A DNA stretch of 30,970 bases, from positions 1 to 30,970 of the IMG/VR virus record IMGVR_UViG_3300009106_000391; one strand, given 5' to 3'. This document shows positions 7,535-15,635 of the stretch, one piece after another. The stretch comes from a virus. A model generated the notes under the pieces. That model had not been told where the DNA came from, did no database searches, and saw only the letters and a program-made list of their open reading frames with translations. The position numbers were made by a program, and so were the translations under genes. How positions within the stretch are numbered: the first letter of the stretch is position 1; each line of letters begins with the position of its first letter.

Positions 7535-9910
7535 ATGGATATTAGAGAATCAAAATCAATGTTGGCTAAACTGCTAGCCACAGAAAATATCAAAGTTGAA
7601 CACGGTAATTATGAAACTGCCGCCTTTGATCCTAAAAAACGTGTGCTTTATCTTCCTATTTTCAAGTGGATGGACGGTGATGTCTATGACCTTCTTGTTC
7701 TTCATGAAGTGAGTCATGCACTTAATACCCCTGCTGATGGTTGGCATTCTTCTGCTAGTTCAAAAGGCAAAGGTTATAAGTCATTTCTTAATGTCACCGA
7801 AGATGCTCGTATTGAGAAGAAAATCAAGCGAAGGTATCCTGGTGCTTCCAAATCGATGGTATTTGGGTATCGTGAATTGATGAAAAATGATTTCTTTGGT
7901 ATCAGTCATGTAAATGTTGATAAACTGCCTCTCATTGACCGCATCAATCTTCACACAAAAGGTGGTGCTTCAATGGGCATTTCTTTTACCGAAGATGAAA
8001 TGAAATGGGTTGATGAACTGATGTCTCTTGAAACTTTTCCTGAGATTGTTGAGTTCACTGACCGACTTTATAATTATTGTGCAGAAAATGAAAGCATGAC
8101 CGATGAACATGATTTCAACATGTTTTCAAGTGAAGGTTATGGTGAAGATGATGAAGAGTTTGAACCTGGTATGACTGGTGAGACACCATTTGAGTGGACT
8201 GAAGATTCTGATGAATCAATGTCTCAGTCAGGTATGCCTCAAAGTTCCGATGAAAATGAGGGTTCTGAAAGTGACAATTCTGATGGTCCTTCTGCTGAAA
8301 CTGATGAATCATCAAAAGGTTCAGAAGAAACAAATTCTTCTTCTGGTAATTCACCTGCTGATAAATTTAAAGATGAATTTGAGAATGATGAGTCTGATGG
8401 TCAAGTCAATCCGTCAAACACTGTAGGTGCTGAAGGTGGTGTCAATACTGACATTAATCCGAATGCAGTTGCTGGTCCTCGTTCAATTACTGATGAATTT
8501 TTTCGCAGAAAAGAAACAGAATTGAATGACAGTATTGATAGTGACAAAAAATATATTTATGCTAATCTTCCAAAACCAGTTCTTGAAAATATTGTTATTG
8601 ATTACAAAAAATTGGCTCAGTTACATGATAAGTATTATAATCAAGAACAACATTCAGGATATTGGGGCACAATGACACCATCAGAGTCATGGTCAACCGC
8701 TCCAAAACGATATAAGGAATTCCGTGAGCAAAATAAATCAATCGTTGATTATCTTGCCAAAGAGTTTGAGATGAAGAAACGTGCAGATGAGTACAAACGT
8801 ACTGCATCGGCAAATACTGGTGTTCTTGAAACATCAAAACTGTATTCTTACAAGTATTCTGATAATCTTTTCAAGCGAGTGGCTACGGTTGCTAGTGGTA
8901 AAAATCATGGTCTTGTCATGTTTATTGACTGGTCTGGTTCAATGAGTGGAAACATGGCCGGTACAGTTGAACAAATGATGATACTTGTGATGTTCTGCAA
9001 GAAAGTAAATATTCCATTTGATGTTTATGCTTTTACTGATAGAATATGGCGCACAAATAATGAACTTAATTCCTTTGATTCTGCCGATGAAAAGCCCAAA
9101 TGGGATTATCAACCTGGTGATTTTTGTGAGCAAGAACATTTCAATCTCATGCAGTTGTTTTCAAGTAATATGTCAAATATTGAATTCAACAAAGCATGTT
9201 GGAATGCTATTAACATTCGTGATTATTACAACGGTAAAGTCAATTGGCACTATAATGGTGGTAAGAGTCCTTCAATCCCTAGTCAATACTCTTTGGGTGG
9301 TACACCGTTGAATGCCGCCATTGTTGCAAGTCATGATCTGGTTCGCAAATTTAAGCGTGACCATAATGTTCAGATTGTCAATACTGTATTTCTTACAGAT
9401 GGTGATTCAAATCAAGCAGGTTGTTATCTTGATTCAGAAGGCAAAGAACAACATATTGGTCGTAATGATCATTTAACAATCCGTGATACACTATCAAAAT
9501 CAGAGATTGTACGATCCCAAACAATGGGTTGGTCTGCTTCTCACCGAGCAACTACTGAATTGTTATTCAATTCTTTGCGTAAAGCAACTGGCGCAAATAT
9601 CATCGGTTTCTTTCTTGTCAATCGTCTTGATCGTCACAGAGCAGGTTATTACTCTACTGATAACAAATCATTTGAGAACATGATGGATTCATGGCGTAAA
9701 GAAAAATGCATTGTTGCTGAAATTGACGGTTACGATAATCTCTATATAATTAAAGATGGTTCAGATTTGCAGATTGAAGAAAAATCAGAACTTGATAAGG
9801 TTGATGCTGGTTCTAAAAAATCTGCAATTCGTACCGCTTTCAAAAAAATGAACCGTAAAAAACTACGCAACCGTGTAGTTCTTAATAAATTCATTGAACA
9901 AGTAGCATAG
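7535..9910 (+). CDS. cobT: CobT-like VWA-domain protein with N-terminal HExxH metallopeptidase-like domain
   Basis: A 791-residue protein. The N-terminal region has L-H-E-V-S-H-A-L (H57, E58, H61) followed by N-V-T-E-D-A-R-I-E (86-94), the layout of a zinc site with an acidic third ligand. Residues about 200-300 form a low-complexity acidic Ser/Glu/Asp linker. The C-terminal part is a von Willebrand A domain with a MIDAS motif D-W-S-G-S (D465, S467, S469), later S-L-G-G-T-P-L-N and F-L-T-D-G-D. Phage homologues are usually named CobT after the cobaltochelatase subunit, partner of the AAA+ CobS. Like other MoxR/VWA pairs, the real role may be metal insertion or complex remodelling. No CobN is seen, so a complete cobaltochelatase is not encoded here. 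The start follows a repeated promoter. Confidence 0.82.
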   Translation: MDIRESKSMLAKLLATENIKVEHGNYETAAFDPKKRVLYLPIFKWMDGDVYDLLVLHEVSHALNTPADGWHSSASSKGKGYKSFLNVTEDARIEKKIKRRYPGASKSMVFGYRELMKNDFFGISHVNVDKLPLIDRINLHTKGGASMGISFTEDEMKWVDELMSLETFPEIVEFTDRLYNYCAENESMTDEHDFNMFSSEGYGEDDEEFEPGMTGETPFEWTEDSDESMSQSGMPQSSDENEGSESDNSDGPSAETDESSKGSEETNSSSGNSPADKFKDEFENDESDGQVNPSNTVGAEGGVNTDINPNAVAGPRSITDEFFRRKETELNDSIDSDKKYIYANLPKPVLENIVIDYKKLAQLHDKYYNQEQHSGYWGTMTPSESWSTAPKRYKEFREQNKSIVDYLAKEFEMKKRADEYKRTASANTGVLETSKLYSYKYSDNLFKRVATVASGKNHGLVMFIDWSGSMSGNMAGTVEQMMILVMFCKKVNIPFDVYAFTDRIWRTNNELNSFDSADEKPKWDYQPGDFCEQEHFNLMQLFSSNMSNIEFNKACWNAINIRDYYNGKVNWHYNGGKSPSIPSQYSLGGTPLNAAIVASHDLVRKFKRDHNVQIVNTVFLTDGDSNQAGCYLDSEGKEQHIGRNDHLTIRDTLSKSEIVRSQTMGWSASHRATTELLFNSLRKATGANIIGFFLVNRLDRHRAGYYSTDNKSFENMMDSWRKEKCIVAEIDGYDNLYIIKDGSDLQIEEKSELDKVDAGSKKSAIRTAFKKMNRKKLRNRVVLNKFIEQVA

Positions 9911-9920
9911 AGGTGTCAAA

Positions 9921-10052
9921 ATGTCAGAAGAAAAAGATGAAAAGGAAAAAGATGAACAGTATTATTCAGAAGAAGAATGGGGCGATATTCTTTTTGCAAA
10001 AGAAATGGCAATTAGAGATATTGCAGAAAAAACTCTTGACAAACCTGAATAA
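9921..10052 (+). CDS. Hypothetical small acidic protein (43 aa)
   Basis: A 43-codon ORF beginning at ATG 9921 after an AGAGGT Shine-Dalgarno, 10 bases past the CobT-like stop. The product is very acidic and Lys-rich at the N-terminus (E-E-K-D-E-K-E-K-D-E), then a short helix with Y-Y and W. The -35 box of the next promoter lies within its last codons. No family is recognised; spacing and ribosome site are the support. Confidence 0.55.
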   Translation: MSEEKDEKEKDEQYYSEEEWGDILFAKEMAIRDIAEKTLDKPE

Positions 10053-10072
10053 TTTGCTATTATATAAATGTA
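10036..10072 (+). promoter_or_regulatory. Promoter of the CobS-like gene (copy 2 of a repeated promoter)
   Basis: TTGACA (10036-10041), a 16-base spacer, TATTAT (10058-10063) and an overlapping TATAAATG (10063-10070). Bases 10053-10072 are identical to 7483-7502 upstream of the CobT-like gene, while the spacers differ, so the conserved block rather than the whole region is selected. Confidence 0.72.
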
Positions 10073-10106
10073 AGTGAGATTTTTAATTCTTTCGTAATGA
10101 GGTAAT

Positions 10107-11324
10107 ATGATATTGACTAGTAAACAACAAAAGTTTCTTGACCTTTTAAAATCTGAAGGTTTTGAAGATTCCTTGACAATGAGTGATATTAAGGAATTGA
10201 GAAAAAAACATGGAACTATAACTTGCCAATGGCTGATGAAAGACCCCGTTTTTCGTATGTCTCGTGGTGTTTATCGCATTCCTAAAATTGCCGCTAATGG
10301 TGCAGTAGTTATGGGTGAAAGCACTACTGCTCCTTTAACCGCAGAACCTGCTATGATCGCAACAAAGGTTGATGAGAAGGTCACACGTATTGAACCTTCA
10401 CTTCCTACATCTATCACTAATACTGAAGATGTCAGTTTTGTACCTGAGATTGACCGGACATTTATTCCGTTTGGTCAGTTCAAAGATATTCATAACATCA
10501 TCAAATCAAATCTGTTTTATACAGGTTTCATTACTGGTCTGTCTGGTAATGGAAAAACTTTTCTTGTTGAGCAGGCTTGTGCTAAAGCCAAACGTGAATT
10601 GTTTCGTGTCAATATCACCGTTGAGACTGATGAAGATGATCTTCTTGGTCACTACGTATTGATTGACGGCCAAACTGTATGGCAAGATGGTCCTGTCATT
10701 CAAGCCATGGATCGTGGTGCGGTCCTGCTTCTTGATGAAGTTGATCTTGCTTCTAACAAGATCATGTGTTTGCAACCAGTTCTTGAAGGTAAAGGTGTTT
10801 ATGTCAAAAAAATTAATCGTTTTGTCAAACCCAAGACTGGTTTCAATGTGATTGCTACTGCAAACACTAAAGGTAAAGGTTCTGATGATGGTCGTTTCAT
10901 TGGCACTAACATCCTCAATGAGGCTTTCCTTGAGCGTTTTGCAATTACTATTGAGCAAGAGTATCCTACTCCTGCTACCGAGAAGAAAATCCTCGTTGGT
11001 ATTATGCAATCACTTGGGTGTTTTGATGAAGAGTTTGCACAGAAACTTGTAGATTGGGCAGACATTATCCGCAAGACATTCTATGATGGTGGTATTGATG
11101 AAATCATATCCACCAGGCGACTTGTTCACATCGTAAATGCATTCAAGATTTTCGGTGACCGAATGAAGTCAATCCAACTTTGTGTCAATCGTTTTGATGA
11201 TGAAACAAAACAGGCATTTCTTGACCTGTACACCAAAGTTGATGGTGAAGTTAATAAACCTTCAGAAGAAACTTCAGAAGGAGGTGAATCCCAAGTTGAT
11301 TCTGATGACAGAACACCTTTTTGA
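10107..11324 (+). CDS. cobS: CobS-like MoxR-type AAA+ ATPase
   Basis: A 405-residue AAA+ ATPase. Walker A is G-L-S-G-N-G-K-T (residues 144-151) and Walker B L-L-L-D-E-V-D (207-213), followed by a sensor region I-A-T-A-N-T and an Arg-finger candidate E-R-F. The N-terminal 60 residues look like a small helical DNA- or protein-binding module (L-T-M-S-D-I-K-E-L-R). The C-terminus is acidic and disordered. In cobaltochelatase, CobS and CobT form the chaperone-like motor; cobS is widespread in marine T4-like phages and is usually read as a booster of host B12 synthesis, but the MoxR/VWA partnership also fits protein or metal-site remodelling. Its own promoter copies that of the CobT-like gene. Confidence 0.85.
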   Translation: MILTSKQQKFLDLLKSEGFEDSLTMSDIKELRKKHGTITCQWLMKDPVFRMSRGVYRIPKIAANGAVVMGESTTAPLTAEPAMIATKVDEKVTRIEPSLPTSITNTEDVSFVPEIDRTFIPFGQFKDIHNIIKSNLFYTGFITGLSGNGKTFLVEQACAKAKRELFRVNITVETDEDDLLGHYVLIDGQTVWQDGPVIQAMDRGAVLLLDEVDLASNKIMCLQPVLEGKGVYVKKINRFVKPKTGFNVIATANTKGKGSDDGRFIGTNILNEAFLERFAITIEQEYPTPATEKKILVGIMQSLGCFDEEFAQKLVDWADIIRKTFYDGGIDEIISTRRLVHIVNAFKIFGDRMKSIQLCVNRFDDETKQAFLDLYTKVDGEVNKPSEETSEGGESQVDSDDRTPF

Positions 11325-11338
11325 TTGACATATATATA

Positions 11339-11373
11339 ATAGGTGAGTTCAGCAGGGCTCACCTATTTTTTTA
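11339..11373 (+). terminator. Rho-independent terminator after the CobS-like gene
   Basis: Perfect 9-base arms (11339-11347 ATAGGTGAG and 11358-11366 CTCACCTAT) enclose a 10-base loop and run into a stretch of seven Ts. It sits 15 bases past the CobS-like stop and separates that unit from glutaredoxin. Confidence 0.82.
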
Positions 11374-11391
11374 TTTACTCGTGAGAAAATC

Positions 11392-11652
11392 ATGGAAATT
11401 AATATTAATGGAAACGTGATTGTGAGACACCAATCAGTTCCCGAATGTCAATGGTGTGATAAAGCAAAAGAATTGTTTGAGGAAAATCAAGAAAAATATA
11501 CAGTTATATATTCGGATAAACGATTTTTTGGAGATTTGATGAAAATCACCAAATCTACTATGGTTCCTCAAATTTTCATCAAAGGAGAGTTTGTAGGTGA
11601 CTATAATGGTATGGTAGAACATTTAGAAAAGGAGAATAATGAAAGTACCTAA
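11392..11652 (+). CDS. grx: Glutaredoxin
   Basis: An 86-residue thiol oxidoreductase. It has the redox-active C-Q-W-C (C19, C22), V-P-Q-I-F-I with the cis-Pro at residue 59, and a G-E-F-V-G-D-Y-N-G stretch in the position of the glutathione-binding loop. T4-like phages encode such proteins (NrdC in T4) as electron donors for ribonucleotide reductase, acting in the cytoplasm. No reductase gene is in this window. The active site has Gln-Trp instead of the common Pro-Tyr/Phe. It lies just after a terminator; no clear promoter is seen in the short gap. Confidence 0.87.
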   Translation: MEININGNVIVRHQSVPECQWCDKAKELFEENQEKYTVIYSDKRFFGDLMKITKSTMVPQIFIKGEFVGDYNGMVEHLEKENNEST

Positions 11653-11681
11653 TACTAATTGGAAGATTAGAAGTAGAAAAA

Positions 11682-11771
11682 ATGTGGATTGAAGAAGGTA
11701 AAAATCAAATTGGTACTGATTCAGACCCATATGAAATTACTAAACCAGAAAATATTTTAAATAACTTATGA
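11682..11771 (+). CDS. Possible short ORF (29 aa), perhaps the tail of a frameshifted gene
   Basis: The stretch between glutaredoxin and the glycosyltransferase holds two partial readings. ATG 11639 has a good GGAGAAT ribosome site but stops after 17 codons. ATG 11682, one frame away, runs 29 codons to 11771 and yields an acidic peptide (S-D-P-Y-E-I-T-K-P-E). Removing one A from the six-A run at 11677-11682 would join them into one protein of about 43 residues. Either a decayed or frameshifted small gene, or no gene at all. Confidence 0.3.
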   Translation: MWIEEGKNQIGTDSDPYEITKPENILNNL

Positions 11772-11781
11772 TTAGGAGATT

Positions 11782-12795
11782 ATGCATTTAGAAGTGAAAG
11801 CAAGTGAATTGCAAAAAATTAAATTATTTGTAGCAACACCTATGTATGGTGGACAATGTGCTGGTATGTATTCCAAAGCCGCCATTGACCTTGCTACAAT
11901 GTGTGCTAACTATGGAGTTGAATGTAGATTTTTCTTTATATTCAATGAATCACTCATTACAAGAGCAAGAAATTATCTTGTAGATGAGTTTTTGAGGGCC
12001 GAAGAATTTACGCATTTAATGTTTATAGATGCTGATATTAATTTTAATCCCAAAGATGTGTTGTCTCTCGCAGTGCTTTCACAACAAGAAGATAAACCTA
12101 TCATTGGTGGTCCGTATGGTAAAAAATGTATTGCGTGGGAACGTATTCGTACCGCAGTTGACGTAGGCATTGCCGATGAAGATCCTAATGAACTATCAAA
12201 GTTTACAGGTGATTTTGTATTTAACCCTGTTCAAGGAACGAAAGAACTTCAAATTCATGAACCAGTAGAAGTATTAGAAATTGGTACAGGTTTTATGATG
12301 TGTAGACGAGAAGTATTTTCGCAATGGAAAGAGGCTTATCCTCAATTTGAGTACAAACCTGATCATAATCGTTCCGAACATTTCAAGGGTGATCGATACA
12401 TTCATGCATATTTTGATACTGTTATCGATAATGAAAAATATATGCCTATGGGATCATCTAATAATTCAGATCGATATTTATCAGAAGATTATTCTTTTTG
12501 TCAATTGGCAAGACATATTGGTATTAAGATTTGGTTATGTCCATGGATGAAACTCGGACATATCGGTACATATGTTTTTGATGGTACTATGGCAGATCTT
12601 GGCAGAGTTGATACATCTAATGCTTGGGCTCATAAAAATATGCAACAAGCACAACAAATGAGAAATGATAGAAAAACAGAAATTGAAAACGCAAGAGCGG
12701 TTCAAGAGATTGAGAACATAGAAAAACAAAGCGAAACAAGAAAGGAACGAAGATCAAAGGTAAAAAAGAAAAAAATAATTGACAAACGAATTTAA
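11782..12795 (+). CDS. GT-A glycosyltransferase (337 aa)
   Basis: The protein starts its fold with K-L-F-V-A-T-P-M-Y-G-G and carries the metal-binding D-x-D as F-I-D-A-D-I (D83-D85), followed by G-G-P-Y and later G-T-G-F-M-M-C-R-R-E-V and S-E-D-Y-S-F-C, the typical acceptor-site acidic pair of family A transferases. Such proteins transfer a sugar from a nucleotide sugar; in phages the acceptor may be DNA bases, glycans or structural proteins, and cannot be told here. The last 60 residues are a Lys/Arg/Glu-rich coiled tail. A TAGGAG ribosome site precedes ATG 11782. The gp45 promoter begins in its final codons. Confidence 0.83.
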   Translation: MHLEVKASELQKIKLFVATPMYGGQCAGMYSKAAIDLATMCANYGVECRFFFIFNESLITRARNYLVDEFLRAEEFTHLMFIDADINFNPKDVLSLAVLSQQEDKPIIGGPYGKKCIAWERIRTAVDVGIADEDPNELSKFTGDFVFNPVQGTKELQIHEPVEVLEIGTGFMMCRREVFSQWKEAYPQFEYKPDHNRSEHFKGDRYIHAYFDTVIDNEKYMPMGSSNNSDRYLSEDYSFCQLARHIGIKIWLCPWMKLGHIGTYVFDGTMADLGRVDTSNAWAHKNMQQAQQMRNDRKTEIENARAVQEIENIEKQSETRKERRSKVKKKKIIDKRI

Positions 12796-12806
12796 TATGT
12801 TATAAT
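12779..12806 (+). promoter_or_regulatory. Promoter of the sliding clamp gene
   Basis: TTGACA at 12779-12784, a 16-base spacer and consensus TATAAT at 12801-12806, preceded by TG one base upstream (extended -10). It lies over the end of the glycosyltransferase gene, 32 bases ahead of the gp45 start, and probably drives the clamp/clamp-loader/RegA/dUTPase unit. Confidence 0.8.
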
Positions 12807-12837
12807 ATACACATTACTAATTCAATATGGAGTTATT

Positions 12838-13506
12838 ATGAAATTAAGTGAAGAAACCCTTGCGGTTCTTAAAAACTTTTCTGCCATTAATAATGGTATC
12901 TTTTTTGAGCAAGGTAAAACAATCAAAACAGTATCGCCACAAAAGTCGATACTAGTAGATGCAACGGTAGAAGAAGAATTTCCTTCTGATTTCGGTATCT
13001 ACGACCTCAACAAATTTCTAGGTGCTCATTCTTTATTTGAGAGTCCTGAAATTTCATTTGAGGACAAATATCTAACTCTCACAAGTGACAAAACACAAGT
13101 AAATTATTCTTATTGTGATATAAGTTCAGTTGTGAGACCACCTAACAAAGAGGTAGCATTGCCTTCTGTAGATGTGACATTCAAGATGTCAAACACCGTG
13201 TATGATTCGGTAGTCAAGGCGGCACTTGTTCTGGGCGTGCCAGAGATTGCAATTGTTGGTGACAGTTCTCGTATCAAACTTGTTGCAAGTGAAAGCAAAA
13301 ACACTATGAGTAACAAGTTCAGTTATGATATCGATGAAACTGATAAAACATTTTCTATGATTTTCAAGGTAGAAAATTTCAGTAAATTGATGAGTAGAAA
13401 TTATATTGTATCTGTTTCTGCTCGTGGTCTTTCCAAATTTGAATCTGATGACGGTAAATTAACATATTATGTAGCAATTGAACCAAACTCAAATTTTGAG
13501 GGTTAA
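12838..13506 (+). CDS. 45: DNA polymerase sliding clamp gp45
   Basis: A 222-residue protein, close to the T4 length of 228. The opening M-K-L-S-E-E-T-L-A-V-L-K-N-F matches T4 gp45 (M-K-L-S-K-D-T-T-A-L-L-K-N-F), as do I-Y-D-L-N-K-F-L-G and the C-terminal Y-V-V/A-I-E-P ending. The trimeric ring tethers the gp43 polymerase and, in T4, also activates late transcription with gp33/gp55. The TGGAG ribosome site at 12828-12832 supports the start. The stop shares a base with the gp44 start (TAATG), as expected for fixed stoichiometry by coupled translation. Confidence 0.95.
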   Translation: MKLSEETLAVLKNFSAINNGIFFEQGKTIKTVSPQKSILVDATVEEEFPSDFGIYDLNKFLGAHSLFESPEISFEDKYLTLTSDKTQVNYSYCDISSVVRPPNKEVALPSVDVTFKMSNTVYDSVVKAALVLGVPEIAIVGDSSRIKLVASESKNTMSNKFSYDIDETDKTFSMIFKVENFSKLMSRNYIVSVSARGLSKFESDDGKLTYYVAIEPNSNFEG

Positions 13507-14450
13507 TGCAAAATCGTGAATCATTTCTTTGGGTTGAAAAATATCGGCCTAAAGAAATTTCGGAATGTATCCTACCAGACCATATTAAGCAAACATTTGA
13601 GGGTATCAAATCTCAAGGTCGTATTCCTAATCTCATTCTCAATGGCGGTCCAGGTACTGGTAAAACTACTATTGCCAAAGCACTTTGTAATGAGGTTGGG
13701 TGTGATTATTTGTTTATTAATGGATCTGAAGAATCAGGTATTGATGTTCTGCGAACTAAAATTCGTGGTTATGCTTCTACTATGAGTTTTGATGGTGGTA
13801 GTAAAGTCGTAATACTTGATGAAGCAGATTATCTCAATCCACAATCTACACAACCTGCTTTGAGAGCCTTTATTGAAGAGTTTGAGAAGCATTGTACTTT
13901 TATTTTTACGTGTAATTATTCAAATCGTATTATATCACCATTGCATTCAAGATGTCAGGTCATTGACTTCAAGGTTGTTGCTGATGACAAGCAACGAATG
14001 GCTGGTGCATTTATGAAACGTGTTGGATATATATTAGACGAAGAGAAGATAGAGTACGATAAAAAGGTAGTTGCTGAAGTTATTATGAAACATTTTCCTG
14101 ATAACAGGAGAGTGCTAAATGAACTTCAGAAATACTCATCATCTGGTAAAATTGATGCTGGTATTCTCTCTCAGGTTGCCGAAGTCAATCTTAAAGAATT
14201 GATGTGGGCACTCAAAGAGAAAAAGTTTAATGATGTTCGTAAATGGGTTGCAGATAATGTTGATAATGATCCACAGAAAATCTTTCGCAAGATCTATGAT
14301 GTTGCTTCCGAGTATGTCCAACAATCTTCAATTCCGCAATTAATATTAATACTGGCAGACTATCAATATAAATCTGCATTTGCGGCCGATCAAGAATTAA
14401 ATCTAGTGGCTTGTCTTACAGAAGTTATGGTAGAATGTCAGTTCAATTAA
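13506..14450 (+). CDS. 44: Clamp loader large subunit gp44 (AAA+)
   Basis: At 314 residues it is near the 319 of T4. It has Walker A G-G-P-G-T-G-K-T (47-54), Walker B V-V-I-L-D-E-A-D (101-108) and the S-R-C Arg-finger motif (148-150), diagnostic of clamp loader ATPases. With gp62 it opens the gp45 ring and loads it on primer-template junctions. In T4 gene 62 overlaps gene 44; here about 1.2 kb of unrelated genes separates them. Confidence 0.95.
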   Translation: MQNRESFLWVEKYRPKEISECILPDHIKQTFEGIKSQGRIPNLILNGGPGTGKTTIAKALCNEVGCDYLFINGSEESGIDVLRTKIRGYASTMSFDGGSKVVILDEADYLNPQSTQPALRAFIEEFEKHCTFIFTCNYSNRIISPLHSRCQVIDFKVVADDKQRMAGAFMKRVGYILDEEKIEYDKKVVAEVIMKHFPDNRRVLNELQKYSSSGKIDAGILSQVAEVNLKELMWALKEKKFNDVRKWVADNVDNDPQKIFRKIYDVASEYVQQSSIPQLILILADYQYKSAFAADQELNLVACLTEVMVECQFN

Positions 14451-14458
14451 GGAACTAA

Positions 14459-14881
14459 ATGTTTAAGCAATCAATACTTGCTATGGCTTTGGTGATAGGT
14501 ATTGGTTATGGATGCACTCAAAAACCTGAAGAAATCAAACCTGCAGATAATGCTACGGTTTCTTTACCTCAAAAACAATTTGGTTGGCCGGAAGAACGAA
14601 AGCAATACTGGGTATCAGTATATTTTTCAAAGATGTCTTGGGATCCAAACATTAGAGCAAGAATGTTACCGGAGACCCTTTTTAAGGTTGTTGTATGTAT
14701 CGTAGAAACTATGGAGCAAAGATATGATATTGAAACTTGGGAAAAATCTATAACCCTAGAAAATGCCGCCCAACACTATAAACAAGAGTTGTGGCAAGTA
14801 TCTTATAATTGTTCAGTACAAGGTTTTCAAGAACAACAAAAAAGATTAATGGAACAACCAACTCTACAAAATATGATGTAA
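14459..14881 (+). CDS. Putative exported lipoprotein (140 aa)
   Basis: The N-terminus has a Lys, a hydrophobic stretch (residues 5-15) and then I-G-Y-G-C-T, which looks like a signal peptide with a lipobox-like Cys19, although Gly at -3 is not the usual Leu. The mature part has conserved-looking W, Y and Cys residues and no known domain. AAGGA before the start is a fair ribosome site. It lies inside the clamp-loader operon, between gp44 and gp62, and is probably an acquired gene; an envelope role such as superinfection exclusion is possible but only inferred. Confidence 0.68.
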   Translation: MFKQSILAMALVIGIGYGCTQKPEEIKPADNATVSLPQKQFGWPEERKQYWVSVYFSKMSWDPNIRARMLPETLFKVVVCIVETMEQRYDIETWEKSITLENAAQHYKQELWQVSYNCSVQGFQEQQKRLMEQPTLQNMM

Positions 14882-14882
14882 A

Positions 14883-15635
14883 ATGAATTTTCATGAATTG
14901 ATTGATGAGGCAGAGAAATCTTATCAAACGAATAAAGATTTCTCTGCCTTTAGAGATGATGATTTTTATTGGTTCATAAGAGAAGGTGGTGATTTAGATT
15001 TTGTGAATCTTAAATATGCTTTTGATCATGATTCTAGATTTTTTTCTCAATTAATATCTGTAAAAAAATCTTTATTTGGATACTCAAACAAACAAGATTA
15101 TCGTCTTATTGATAGAGATGATAGTAGAGATATATTAAATTCAACATTCATTTTTTCAGATAATAAATCACATAAAAATATAGTAGAGATAGGTTCTGCA
15201 TGGGGAAATGTTTATTGATTGGTGCATGATCTTGTAGAACATGAGAAATGGATTTCAATTGATTTACCTTGTGTTTTAGATTTACAAAAATGGTATTTAA
15301 GTAATGAAATTTCTGATATAGATAAACTTGACTTTCAATCTGCACATAATTATAATGTGCCTGACAATATAGATTTAGTGATTGCAACCCATAGTTTAAG
15401 TCAGGTAACAGATGAGAGTTTTGATTTATATTATAATAAAATATTATCAAAAGCAAAATACATTTTCTATGCTACAAATCCTTGGTACATGGGTACTATG
15501 CCTCATACATTTTTAGCAGAAGCAATTTTGACAGACAGAGAGAAACAAATTGAAAAACAATTTGATGTAATCAAAAATTATGATATCGAAAGAATAACGA
15601 CAAAAATGTATAGGAATAAAAATGACGCCATTTGA
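14883..15635 (+). pseudogene. SAM methyltransferase-like gene interrupted by an in-frame UGA
   Basis: Codons 1-111 (14883-15215) and 113-250 (15219-15632) are in the same frame, separated only by TGA at 15216-15218. Across the stop the product reads like one Rossmann methyltransferase: N-I-V-E-I-G-S-A-W-G-N-V-Y just before the stop is motif I, and after it come I-S-I-D-L-P, I-D-L-V-I-A-T-H-S-L-S (motif IV) and a beta 5 strand ending I-F-Y-A-T-N-P. A single G-to-A change of TGG would create this stop. The N-terminal half begins M-N-F-H-E-L-I-D-E-A. It may be a nonsense-mutated gene, a readthrough product or a sequencing error; the second half could restart at TTG 15219. Last bases overlap gp62. 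Confidence 0.68.

Noticed and set aside
10506-11009. 167-codon open frame on the minus strand inside the CobS-like gene
   Set aside because: It mirrors a strongly supported AAA+ gene, has no ribosome site or recognisable domain, and all other genes are on the + strand.
7535-11324. A complete cobalamin (B12) cobaltochelatase
   Set aside because: Only CobT- and CobS-like subunits are present; the large catalytic CobN subunit is absent, so the label is kept as 'like'.
11325-11340. TTGACA and TATAAT close together before glutaredoxin
   Set aside because: Only 4 bases separate them, so they cannot act as -35 and -10; the TATAAT is at the foot of the terminator stem.
14883-15635. UGA reassigned to Trp in this genome
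   Set aside because: Many well-identified genes here (for example the gp46 end, gp62 and dUTPase) stop at TGA, so the interruption is specific to one gene.
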